DNA of 64,000 nucleotides from Arthrobacter_B citreus (GTDB lineage Bacteria; Actinomycetota; Actinomycetes; Actinomycetales; Micrococcaceae), in NCBI RefSeq assembly GCF_042429235.1, contig NZ_JBHMBA010000009.1; one strand, 5' to 3'. Below, piece by piece: positions 26,141 to 35,007 of the stretch. Numbering within the stretch: the stretch's first letter is position 1; each line of letters begins with the position of its first letter. The position numbers were made by a program, and so were the translations under genes. The notes under the pieces are model-generated. The model was not told where the DNA came from. It ran no database searches and saw nothing but the letters and a program-made list of their open reading frames with translations.

Positions 26141-28849
26141 CTACTCGGATACGAGTGCAAGGGCGTTTCGTAAGTCGGTTCGGCCAGAGACATGCAGGCG
26201 CGCGAAGACCCGGCCCAAATGCCAGTCCACGGTCCTGGCTGAGAGATGGAACCGGCTTCCCAGCGCGGAACTTGTTTCCCCTGCAGCGGCCCGCAACGCC
26301 AGATCACGTTCAAAGTCGCTCAACTGGGCGAGCCCGTATTCGACGCTGTTCACCGGTGTCAGCGAACGAAACCCCTCATATTCCAGTTGCCGTGCCCGCC
26401 TCACCAGCGCGCGGGAGGCGCGTCCGGCGCCCAGAACGCGGGCGGCACGGGCCGCTCCATAACCCAGAGAGCTGTTTTGCTGCTTCAGTGCTGCCTCAGC
26501 GGCAAGGATCAGGGCCGTTACATCTTCGGTCAGGAGGCCACGTGCAAGCTGGCCGTACAGATATGCCGGTGCTCCATCAGCAGCATCTGCGGTGACCATA
26601 AGGTCCCGCATTGCGGCTCGGTTTCCCCGCATGGCGGCCGCTGAAAACCCGAGGAGTGCGTTGGGGATATCGCCCGTGGCCAGCTCATCCACGGCAAAAC
26701 GGTGAAACTCAACCGCAGCCTGGTTCGGTTCGTCAAAGAAGGATGCCAGGATGCGGAAGTAACGCACCTCGGATGCCGAGCTGGGATCAGTGCGGCCGCC
26801 GCTGTTCTGCGGGGCCGGAAACTCCGCATCAGCGTTCGATTCCCGCCGCTGCAGAGCGCAGTATGCTGCAGCGGCCGCAGCCAGGGGCAGCGTGTCGTCA
26901 GGATCTTGGGATTCAAGTTGCGCCACCGCCGGTTGCAGAAATTTGATGGCTGCATCGCCGCGTCCTGCGAACGCATGGACCAAACCGATGGGGAGTTCGA
27001 TGCCAGTGGCTGTCGCCAGGCCGGAGCTTTCCCCGTTCTCCGCAGTTGTGAGAGAGAGGTCCAGTGCGGTTTCCAGCTCACCGCACCGAATAAGCAGAAA
27101 AAAGAGGTGGTGGAAAAGCAGTTCGCGTGTGCGGGTACCCATGTGAATTCCGGCCGACAACCGGCCGCGGATTTTGGCGACGAGTGAGACAGCTTCCGAG
27201 AACCGGCCGGCGGCAGCACATTGCTGCCCCCACCGGATACCCGCCCAGAGGCGGTTGGCGGGCGGGATGGCGGGATCAGCGAAATCATCTGCCAGTGATG
27301 ATGGCATGCCGCTGAACCTGCGGTTCAGGGAGAGAACCTCGGCCCGTGCCAACGTTACTTCCACGCGGGGACCGGGGCGTGCACCGGTGTCCTCGGGCAC
27401 TAGGCTGCCGGCCAGATACAGCAACTGGTCAGGGTCATCCCGGGACCCCGGAGTTCGGGCAGCACTCAGGGCACGGGCGATGAGCACCCGCAGACTTAGT
27501 TCAACCCCGGCGCTCCCACTCTCCTCCACTGCTGCGAGAAGCCGATAGGCCTGAGAATGCCTGCCCTCAGCCCGCAGAGCATCGGCCTCCTCCGCAATCG
27601 CGGCCAGGGGGCGCGGTTCAGCGACAGCACGCGCATAGCGGAGGGCCGCATCGGTGTCCCCAACGCTGTTGGCCCAGTTGGCAGCGGCGACAGCGGTTTC
27701 GGGATCCGGCGCAACCCCCACCGACAGGGACCAAGCAGCCAGGCCGGCGGCAGTTTCTCCGGAGAGTGCCCGGGGATCGACTATCCGTGTCACTTCGGAC
27801 CACAGGTCCCGGCTCCGGCCGAAGGGAATCCTCGCTGCGATAGTGGCGGGCTGCAGATGCCAAGCTAGTCTCACGGGCTGGCCATGTCCGCCTTTAATGA
27901 CTAGAACCGAAGCTTCTTCCAATGCATCGATGGTGTGGGCAGGCACAAGCTGCAGGACACTCTTCGCCGGAAGCTGGCGGCAGAGGGCCAGGATTTCGAC
28001 GGCGCGCCGCTCGTCCGGGGTGAAGCGGCGCAGCACAGTCTCCACCCGTTCAGGCAATTCTCCCGAGTGGACCAGAGGACCGGCCCATGTCCAGTAACCC
28101 CGACGGTGAATAAGCGAACCGGCGCCAATGTGGTCACGGCAGAGCAGGGAGGCCAAGAGTGGATTTCCCTTGCTGTGCCGCCACAGCATGAGCTGGGCGA
28201 GGCTGCTCAGCGGGTCCCCGGCACTCACAGCCAGCAACTCTCCGGTACGTGCCAGATCCAGCGGGGCCAAATCAACGCGCTTGAGCAAGCCGTCCGTCCA
28301 TAGCCGGATGTATTCCTGATGACAACGAATAAGGTCGCCGCAGATGAGAAGGAGCGCCGCTGTCCCCCGGCGGCACAACTCAGCGGTGACCAACACGCCA
28401 AGATCATCAATTTCTTCTGCGTTGTCTATCACCAGGATGATCCGCCTCCCGCCGGCTTGCTTAACCAGCAGCGTTTCCAGTGCACGCACCACCAAGACGG
28501 GGCTGGCGAGCTGTTTCTGGGGAAGGTCGCTGAGCAGCCATGCCAGCGCACCGTAGGGCGTCTGCGCCGAGAGGGTGCTCCCGCGCAGTTGAACGCTGAA
28601 TCCGCCGTAGCGGCTTACACTCTCCCGGGCCAAAGTGGTTTTGCCGATTCCCGCGGCGCCCAGTATGACGGCGCCGGGACCGTCGAGCGCATCGATCACC
28701 GCCCGCCGCACGGCATCGCGGCCATCATCGGCTTTTTGGGGGCCCTGCCGCCCGCCTCCACGGGCTTGTGTCAGACTCGCCGGACGCGGCTCATGGGCAC
28801 TAGCGGCGACTGGCTCGGTGGATGGGCTTGGATGTTGAAGCGTGCTCAT
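26141..28849 (-). CDS. LAL-family ATPase-LuxR regulator 3 (C type)
   Basis: 902 residues from ATG 28849, chosen because AAGG lies six bases upstream; an in-frame GTG at 28996 would add 49 low-complexity residues. Walker A is GAAGIGKT (64-71) and Walker B ILVIDN (138-143), with Asn in the second acidic position. After the helical middle, the C-terminal HTH reads LSDFERDLALRAAAG then RTVDWHLGRVFARLHVSGR. The DWHLG recognition-helix end differs from the EGH-Y type and is shared only with regulator 1. A 208-bp gap separates it from the previous LAL gene, so it may have its own promoter. Confidence 0.88.
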   Translation of the reverse strand: MSTLQHPSPSTEPVAASAHEPRPASLTQARGGGRQGPQKADDGRDAVRRAVIDALDGPGAVILGAAGIGKTTLARESVSRYGGFSVQLRGSTLSAQTPYGALAWLLSDLPQKQLASPVLVVRALETLLVKQAGGRRIILVIDNAEEIDDLGVLVTAELCRRGTAALLLICGDLIRCHQEYIRLWTDGLLKRVDLAPLDLARTGELLAVSAGDPLSSLAQLMLWRHSKGNPLLASLLCRDHIGAGSLIHRRGYWTWAGPLVHSGELPERVETVLRRFTPDERRAVEILALCRQLPAKSVLQLVPAHTIDALEEASVLVIKGGHGQPVRLAWHLQPATIAARIPFGRSRDLWSEVTRIVDPRALSGETAAGLAAWSLSVGVAPDPETAVAAANWANSVGDTDAALRYARAVAEPRPLAAIAEEADALRAEGRHSQAYRLLAAVEESGSAGVELSLRVLIARALSAARTPGSRDDPDQLLYLAGSLVPEDTGARPGPRVEVTLARAEVLSLNRRFSGMPSSLADDFADPAIPPANRLWAGIRWGQQCAAAGRFSEAVSLVAKIRGRLSAGIHMGTRTRELLFHHLFFLLIRCGELETALDLSLTTAENGESSGLATATGIELPIGLVHAFAGRGDAAIKFLQPAVAQLESQDPDDTLPLAAAAAAYCALQRRESNADAEFPAPQNSGGRTDPSSASEVRYFRILASFFDEPNQAAVEFHRFAVDELATGDIPNALLGFSAAAMRGNRAAMRDLMVTADAADGAPAYLYGQLARGLLTEDVTALILAAEAALKQQNSSLGYGAARAARVLGAGRASRALVRRARQLEYEGFRSLTPVNSVEYGLAQLSDFERDLALRAAAGETSSALGSRFHLSARTVDWHLGRVFARLHVSGRTDLRNALALVSE

Positions 28850-29057
28850 CGGGAACCTTAACAATTGACAGCGCGCTTTGCGCGGCTGGGGATTCGGCCG
28901 GCTAATTTCCTGAGAACTTGCTGACCCTGCAGGAAACAGCCCCTCGAGGTTCACCCCAACGCTAGGCTCTTGGCCCGCCGGCAGCACGGGTATCACCTAC
29001 CCGATAATGCGGACCACGGATAGGTGGAATTACTTTATGCGGGGCTCCCGGTACTGC

Positions 29058-31748
29058 TCATTTCTGGCCGTGATGGGTCAGGGCTTCCTGTTTCAGGTCT
29101 TCCCGGCGACTAATTCCGAGTTTCTCGAAGGTGCGGTAAATATGGCCCTCGACGGTTCGAACGGAGAGGAAAAGCCGCTCGGCGATTTCAGCGTTACGGT
29201 AGCCCTGCACCACCAACGCCGCAATGTCGCGCTCCCGCCGAGTGAGCTTGGGGACCCCATCCTGCTGCTGCCGTGCATCGGACTGGCCGTTCTTCTTGTT
29301 GAGCGTTCGCTGAACTCTGGCAAGGGCAGCCCGGTCTCCACCCGCCCTTGCCAGCCTCATGGCTTCCTCACGGCACCTTCCGGCCAGGCGTGCCCAACCC
29401 GGTTCCACCTCGCCCCCCGCGATCCGCAGAAGCAGCTCAATGTCTTCATCAAGAAAGGCCCTTGCAATCAGCGCCGCAGTCTCCGCATGCTGGCCCTCGA
29501 AGTCCCCGGTTATCTTCACCAGCCTGCTCAGCCCATCCAAATCTCCAAATGTCAGTGCCAACAGCCTTAGTTCAAGCTCCACGGCAATGAATCCCGAGTC
29601 CTCGGCCACATCAATAAGCCCCCGCAACCCTAGAGGTATATCCCGCTGCATAGACAGCACCGACCTGGCGCAAGCGGCGAACCCACGGGCAAGCAAGCGG
29701 TCCGCGGCCGATCCCCGCGGACCGCGGGACAGTCCCTCTGCCAGGAGGTCCTCAGCCGATTTCCGGTGCCCCAAAGAAGCTGAAACAAAGGCGCCCAACG
29801 CCAGTGCCAGCGGAAGCTGCCCCTCATTGTCGTGAGTTCGCAGCCCTTCGACGGCGGCGGACAGATGAGTAAGTGCTGCCTCCGGATTGTCGTTTCTCAG
29901 ATTCATGACGGCAACTGCCAATTCAACCACCCCCGCAACCCGAACGAGGGCACCGAAGACTCCGGCTGTGCCGTGCTGCACCGCGGTTTGAACGCCGTCC
30001 CAGTCCCCCAGCCACAGCAAGGCAGCCAAATGGCGGTGGAGGACAAATTGGTAGTAGGACATAAACCGGTGTCCACCGTTGTCCAGCACATGCATCGCGT
30101 GCCGACTCATTTCGTAGCTGGCACTGACCCGGCCAGTGACCGTCAGGATTTCGGCGAGCAAAGCCTCCGCAACAAGAACGGCTTCATCATCCCCAGCCGC
30201 ATAGGCGTCTTCGCGGATAAGGCTAAGTTCCTGTTCCGCGGGCTGCAGTTCACCAGCGGACACCCGGCCCATGAGGGACAGCAGTCGTGCGCCGCGGCGC
30301 GAAGACAGCAGGTCAGCGGTCAGCTCGGCGTCCAGGTTCCCATTCGCTTCGATGCGGTCAACGCCGGCGAGCCAGTCTTCGGAGATGGCCGCCAGCCCGG
30401 AAATCTCCGACTGCTCCTGTAGATCCAGTTGGACCCGGATCAAGACAGCCATCTTTAGGGTAGTCAGGTCGGCTGCGGCCCCGGTGACGCCATCGATGAG
30501 TTCCCAGGCTGACGTCGGGTCGCCGTCCTGGTAACAGGCCCGTGCTGCCTGCACCCGTGCCGCCAGCGAGTATTCAGGTCCCTTCACCGCCCCGGCGGCA
30601 CGAAGGGCACCAGCGCTGTCGAAGGCATTATTGGCCCGGTAAGCAGCCTCCACAAGATCGGCGTCGCTTACCTGGACACCGCAGTCCAGCGACCAGCTCA
30701 CCCACCGGAGGAGGTTTTCCCCGGTGGCACCGGAGGCTGCACCGGAGGCCAGCAACCGCTGACGCAGGCGTGCGCTGCGGGCCGCTGGAACCAGCCTGCG
30801 CACCACTTCTCCATACAGGGGGTGCATAGGCTGCAGGAGGCGGGGCGACCCGGAAGTAATCTTGACCAGTTTCGCTTCAGTCAGCGCGTCTACTGCCCGA
30901 TGCAGCCCAAGGTCAAAGGCAGCGGAAGCCGGCAGCGGCTCCGCCAGTGAAATGATTTCCAAGGCCTCACGCTCATCTTTGGTCAGGCCGGATAACTGTG
31001 CCCTGAGCAGATCACCCAGTCGACCGTCCGACGGAAGCATCTGGTCATGCAGGAGCCAAACACCGTGGCGTTCCGCAAGGCTGCCCACCCGTGTAGTTTC
31101 CGAGAGCAGAGCCAGAACCAACATGGGGTTTCCCCCGGATGCCCGGGCAAGATCGGTGCTGGTGCCGGTCAGCACAGGCCCGCCAAGCACTTGGACACAA
31201 AGTTCATGCACCTGATCATCCGTCAGTGGCTGCAACTCGTGGCGCGACAAGACGCCTTCCCAGACTTGATTCGAGATTCCGGGGGGAACATCTGTCAGCC
31301 GACGGGCTAACAGCAGGATGCGGATCTGGGCCGATGCAACCAGTTGCGCGAGCAGGTCCGCTGTGGCTTCATCGAGGAAATCTGCGTCGTCCACGATCAA
31401 CAGCGGCGCTGCGGGAGGCTCAGCCGGGTTTCCCCTGTCCAGGTAAAGGCGCCTCAACAGCGAACGCATGACTGCAAGCGGAGAATCGCTGTCCTGCGGC
31501 TCCACATCGAAGATCAGCGGGGCCAGTGCTCCGTACGGTACATGCGAGAGCGAGGAGCTGGTGTGGATCCTGTGCACGGGAAGGCTTCCGTCCAACTTTG
31601 CCGCAAGAACACCTGCCAAGGCGCTCTTTCCCATCCCTGCGTCCGCCACCACGACAGCGCCGTGACCGCCCGGACGCAGGACGCTGTCCAGCACGGCTTC
31701 CATGACCGCTTCCCGGCCAACGAACGGCCGCGCCCAAAACGCCTGCAT
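29058..31748 (-). CDS. LAL-family ATPase-LuxR regulator 2 (A type)
   Basis: 896 residues. The ATPase has Walker A ADAGMGKS (35-42), in which the usual first Gly is Ala, and an intact Walker B LLIVDD (116-121). The phrases VPYGALAPLI and DSPLAVMRSLLRR match regulator 5 closely, as does the HTH (LTRRERDIAALVVQGYRNAE, RTVEGHIYRTFEKLGISRRE). It begins 35 bp after regulator 1 and was probably transcribed with it. It lacks the extra N-terminal 40-60 residues of the B and C types. Confidence 0.9.
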   Translation of the reverse strand: MQAFWARPFVGREAVMEAVLDSVLRPGGHGAVVVADAGMGKSALAGVLAAKLDGSLPVHRIHTSSSLSHVPYGALAPLIFDVEPQDSDSPLAVMRSLLRRLYLDRGNPAEPPAAPLLIVDDADFLDEATADLLAQLVASAQIRILLLARRLTDVPPGISNQVWEGVLSRHELQPLTDDQVHELCVQVLGGPVLTGTSTDLARASGGNPMLVLALLSETTRVGSLAERHGVWLLHDQMLPSDGRLGDLLRAQLSGLTKDEREALEIISLAEPLPASAAFDLGLHRAVDALTEAKLVKITSGSPRLLQPMHPLYGEVVRRLVPAARSARLRQRLLASGAASGATGENLLRWVSWSLDCGVQVSDADLVEAAYRANNAFDSAGALRAAGAVKGPEYSLAARVQAARACYQDGDPTSAWELIDGVTGAAADLTTLKMAVLIRVQLDLQEQSEISGLAAISEDWLAGVDRIEANGNLDAELTADLLSSRRGARLLSLMGRVSAGELQPAEQELSLIREDAYAAGDDEAVLVAEALLAEILTVTGRVSASYEMSRHAMHVLDNGGHRFMSYYQFVLHRHLAALLWLGDWDGVQTAVQHGTAGVFGALVRVAGVVELAVAVMNLRNDNPEAALTHLSAAVEGLRTHDNEGQLPLALALGAFVSASLGHRKSAEDLLAEGLSRGPRGSAADRLLARGFAACARSVLSMQRDIPLGLRGLIDVAEDSGFIAVELELRLLALTFGDLDGLSRLVKITGDFEGQHAETAALIARAFLDEDIELLLRIAGGEVEPGWARLAGRCREEAMRLARAGGDRAALARVQRTLNKKNGQSDARQQQDGVPKLTRRERDIAALVVQGYRNAEIAERLFLSVRTVEGHIYRTFEKLGISRREDLKQEALTHHGQK

Positions 31749-31783
31749 TACGAGTTCCCCCTGGCTTCCGGCATCCCACGCGT

Positions 31784-34429
31784 TTAGCGCAGAACCTCGC
31801 CGAGTTCCGAGCGCCCCGAAACATGCAGCTTGTCGAAGATCTTACCCAGATGCCAATCAATCGTGCGCGGCGACAGATGCAGTTCGGCACTGATTTCTTT
31901 GCGTGTCGCACCTCGTGCCGCGCGGTGAGCGAGGTCCGCTTCGAAGGGAGTCAGCGCTGCCATGCACGACTGGATGGAGTTGGCATCACGCAAGTTACGG
32001 AAACTGCCATGCTCAAACCTGAGCGCAGTTCGTGCCTGGGCCCGGCTCTCGCTCCCTTTATGCCCCTCGAGGAGCTGAAGGGCTGCCCGTGCTGCCGTGT
32101 TGCACAGCAGATCGTTGCCGAGTTCATCCGCAAGGGCAGCCGATTCCAGCAACAGCGATGGGCTCTTCTGTTCGAGTCCGGAGCCGTAGCAGTAGAGCGC
32201 CGACGCCCAGCGGCCGTTGGCTGAGGCCGCGGCAGTGACAAGCTCCTGAACCGCCGCATGGTCACCTCTGCCGGCCGCTCTGGTCAAGCAATAAAGGGCG
32301 ATGGGAACCATGCCCGTCTTCAGGCTCTCCCGGGCTATGGAACGCAGTTCGCCGCACAGTTTTTGCGTATCTGTGGCCCATTTGGCTTCTAACCGCAGCA
32401 CATGCGACATCAGCCGTATCAGTTCCTGGGGGTGGTGCCTGAAGTCCGCTGCATCCGGTACCGAGCCTTCGACAGACTGCGTGTTCCCCTGAACGGCCCT
32501 GACGCTCGTGGATAGAGCCTGCACGAGGGGCAGCACGTCGAAAGGGTCCTGGACCCTGATCTGGCTTGTCGCGCTGGTCAGTGAGGCAAGCGCTTTGTCC
32601 CCTCTTCCGGCGAGTGCATGGATTACTCCGGTCACGACATCCCCTGCGCTGCCGCGGAAGGCACGGCGGTTGGCACCGTCCACAAGATCCGTTACCAGTT
32701 GTTCAGCAAGCTTGTGCTCCCCGGCGGCAACCACCGCCTGCATGATCCTGATATGCGCGGAATGCATGGTGTTGTTACCCAGAGTGCCCTGAAATTCATC
32801 CCTAAAGGGTTGCACCACGGTGAGCATTTTTTCGAAGTCACCGGACATGGCGAGGTATTGGGCCTGCAAAGCCAAGGCCTGCATGCGAACCGGCGCGCCC
32901 AGAGTTCCGTCCTCCACCAAGGATCCCAGTTCCTCGGGGACCTCTTTTGGGCGCCCGGCATCGATGGCCAGGGCAGCATGCGTCATCAGTACCCTCGCCT
33001 CCCACATTCGTTGGTCGGTCCTGCCTGCGTAATCCTGAATAGTGCAGGAAATCCTGCGCAGGATCTCAGCCGGGTCCCCGCGATGGGGCAGAAACTGGAG
33101 CAGCGCCGCTTTCCTCAGCATGATTTCCACCCAGCTTTCCGGTTCCTCTGGATCCGCCGAAGACAAAAGACAATCGAGTGCGAGAAGTGCGCCCAAATAA
33201 TCTCCCGTTTCCGTCAGCGCCTGTACCTCGGCCAGCAGCATTGCGTGATTCAGCTTTTCCGGGGGGACTGCCCGAATGTACCGCAGCGCAGACTCGGGGT
33301 CGTCGTACGCCATTGACAGACTGGCCGCACGGCTGGCAGTTTCCGGATCCAAGGTCCCCTGGCTGGCCAGGGTCCACCGGGCAAAACGGATAACGGCGCC
33401 GGGACGGAGCATCTTCGGATCCAGCAGTACCGATACTTCTTCCCACAGCTCCCTGCTGCGCCCGGGTGGTATCGCCGCAGCAATGGCTGCGGCTGTGCCG
33501 GCGCTGGCGAGGTGGATTGCCTGATCGGTTATCTCCACGACGCGTGCTTCTTCCAGCGAATCAATGGTTTCGGCCGGGAACAGTTTCAGCACTACAGGCA
33601 GCGGCAAATCGGAGCACAGGGCCAAAAGTTGCACAAGCGACCTCTCGTCCGAGGGAAGCCGCTTGAGCCGGGCAGTAATGACTTCCGCTGCCTGCCCCGA
33701 GAATACCAGCGGCTTGGCAAGCACCCAGAAGCCGTCCTGACGAACGAGTGAACCCTCGCCGGCCTGGTCCCGCGTCAAGAGGGTAATGAGCTGTGGATTC
33801 CCGCCCGAGTGACGCTGCATCGATTGGGCAGCCATTGTCGAGACCGGTCCGTCCAGAAGGTTCTGCATGAGTTCCCGGGTCTCTTCCATGGCCAGCGGCG
33901 TAAGATCCACGCGGTGCAGCAGGCCTTCAGTCCACAGTGCCAGAAGGTCCGGGGCCGAATCGGAAAAGTTTTCGGCTGCGGCAAGGACCCGTGCACCCGA
34001 TCTTCGAACCAGCTGTGAAACCGCCATGCCCGTCCAGTTGTCGAGCCACTCAACGCTGTCCAGCAGCAGCAGGATTCTTTTTCCGCCGGCACGCTGAGCC
34101 AGCAGGGAGTCCAGCTCATGGAGCAGCTGCTCGGGGCGCGCTTCAACGTCCTCGGTCAGTTCGGAGATTAGCCAGGCCAGTGCGCCGAAGGGAGTTTTGC
34201 CGGACACCCGGCTTCCACGGATGGTCACCGGGTAATAGGCCGGGTCGGCCGCGGCTGCCCGGATCAGCGCAGTCTTTCCGATGCCGGCCGGACCGATCAC
34301 AACGGCACCTGCCGCTGCCTGCAGACCATGTGCAAGCTCGGCCAGAGCCTCGTCCCGGCCGACCAGGCGATCTTGAACTATTTCCGTTCTCGACAACATT
34401 CCTACAACCACGCCCCCAGGCATCCCCAC
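31784..34429 (-). CDS. LAL-family ATPase-LuxR regulator 1 (C type)
   Basis: 881 residues. Walker A is GPAGIGKT (46-53); the Walker B strand LLLLDS (120-125) has Ser in the second acidic position. The ATPase text (KTPFGALAWLISEL) and HTH (LTPFEADLAHRAARG, RTIDWHLGKIFDKLHVSGR) make it the closest relative of regulator 3. It is the first gene of the five-gene array. The start is uncertain: GTG 34429, ATG 34423 or ATG 34399 are all in frame and none has a well-spaced ribosome site. Confidence 0.88.
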   Translation of the reverse strand: MGMPGGVVVGMLSRTEIVQDRLVGRDEALAELAHGLQAAAGAVVIGPAGIGKTALIRAAAADPAYYPVTIRGSRVSGKTPFGALAWLISELTEDVEARPEQLLHELDSLLAQRAGGKRILLLLDSVEWLDNWTGMAVSQLVRRSGARVLAAAENFSDSAPDLLALWTEGLLHRVDLTPLAMEETRELMQNLLDGPVSTMAAQSMQRHSGGNPQLITLLTRDQAGEGSLVRQDGFWVLAKPLVFSGQAAEVITARLKRLPSDERSLVQLLALCSDLPLPVVLKLFPAETIDSLEEARVVEITDQAIHLASAGTAAAIAAAIPPGRSRELWEEVSVLLDPKMLRPGAVIRFARWTLASQGTLDPETASRAASLSMAYDDPESALRYIRAVPPEKLNHAMLLAEVQALTETGDYLGALLALDCLLSSADPEEPESWVEIMLRKAALLQFLPHRGDPAEILRRISCTIQDYAGRTDQRMWEARVLMTHAALAIDAGRPKEVPEELGSLVEDGTLGAPVRMQALALQAQYLAMSGDFEKMLTVVQPFRDEFQGTLGNNTMHSAHIRIMQAVVAAGEHKLAEQLVTDLVDGANRRAFRGSAGDVVTGVIHALAGRGDKALASLTSATSQIRVQDPFDVLPLVQALSTSVRAVQGNTQSVEGSVPDAADFRHHPQELIRLMSHVLRLEAKWATDTQKLCGELRSIARESLKTGMVPIALYCLTRAAGRGDHAAVQELVTAAASANGRWASALYCYGSGLEQKSPSLLLESAALADELGNDLLCNTAARAALQLLEGHKGSESRAQARTALRFEHGSFRNLRDANSIQSCMAALTPFEADLAHRAARGATRKEISAELHLSPRTIDWHLGKIFDKLHVSGRSELGEVLR

Positions 34430-34689
34430 AAATACTGCTTCAACAACTCCGGCTAAACGGAAGTTCCTGCGGTTCTCCCCCGCGGGACGCCCTCATTTGG
34501 TGCTGGTTTTTGCTCAATACTGTTTTCAAAGCATGGTTATGGTGCCGGTACTGCAGTGAGCGTACCGCCCCATGCCGGAATTAGTCCAGAAGATATTAAG
34601 GCATGGACTTCCGTGTCGAAAGCCGACCGGTGTCCCGGCGCCCATAAAAGACATTCACTCATTCATCGGGGCGGCGCCGGATAAAACAT
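34430..34689. other. Upstream region of the LAL array
   Basis: 260 bp without a gene, moderately AT-rich near 34500-34560. It should hold the promoter of regulator 1, unless transcription reads through from the RNA gene at 34690-34823. I could not identify a reliable -35/-10 pair. Confidence 0.4.
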
Positions 34690-34733
34690 AAAAAACCGGA
34701 CACCCGCTGTCCAATGACAGCCGGTGTCCGGTT
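34690..34733 (-). terminator. Strong intrinsic terminator of the candidate small RNA
   Basis: Arms 34694-34711 and 34716-34733 pair at 17 of 18 positions around a CAAT loop (ATTG on the minus strand). On the minus strand a run of six U ends at 34690. The plus-strand flank has no T-run, so it acts on minus-strand transcripts. Confidence 0.85.
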
Positions 34734-34823
34734 ATCGTATAAGGGACCGGCGCCGGGATGGGGGTGGCCCAGTCTCGGAGGCCTCCCGACGCCGGCCCCA
34801 GCTTTGCATGCCCGAGGGCATGC
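34690..34823 (-). ncRNA. Candidate structured small RNA of about 130 nt, unidentified
   Basis: On the minus strand this segment folds into three stems. The first is a GCATGCCC/GGGCATGC hairpin (34806-34823). The second is a 16-bp stem pairing 34784-34799 with 34743-34758, complete if two G-U wobbles are allowed; those positions are mismatched on the plus strand, which assigns the strand. Its apical part contains a GGCC/GGCC hairpin and a C-rich single-stranded stretch, CCACCCCCA. The third is a terminator hairpin. A promoter-like pair lies at the right distance upstream. No reading frame or known RNA family (SRP, tmRNA, RNase P, 6S) was recognised. It could instead be a leader that attenuates the LAL array. 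Confidence 0.55.
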
Positions 34824-34827
34824 CTAA

Positions 34828-34856
34828 ATTCTAGGCCCGGGGCAGGGGTCCAACAA
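34828..34856 (-). promoter_or_regulatory. Promoter-like TTGTTG-17-TAGAAT
   Basis: On the minus strand TTGTTG (34856-34851) and TAGAAT (34833-34828) are separated by exactly 17 nt. The expected start, about 34821, coincides with the first hairpin of the candidate RNA. Confidence 0.55.
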
Positions 34857-35007
34857 TGGGTTACGGCATCTTTGCTGTGACGGGAGCCGTACCCGTCTTC
34901 CGCGGTGGATTACTTGCCGGCCGCAGGGCGTTGCGGACGCGGATCTGTCTGGCCGGTCCAAGCGCACCAACAGCGGCGGCCGAAGGGAGGCGCCGTTCGG
35001 GTGCCGG

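Noticed and set aside
34690..34823. Identity of the structured RNA as SRP RNA, 6S, tmRNA or RNase P RNA
   Set aside because: It lacks the SRP GNAR tetraloop core, the 6S central bubble and the tmRNA tRNA-like ends, and it is too short for RNase P; left unidentified.
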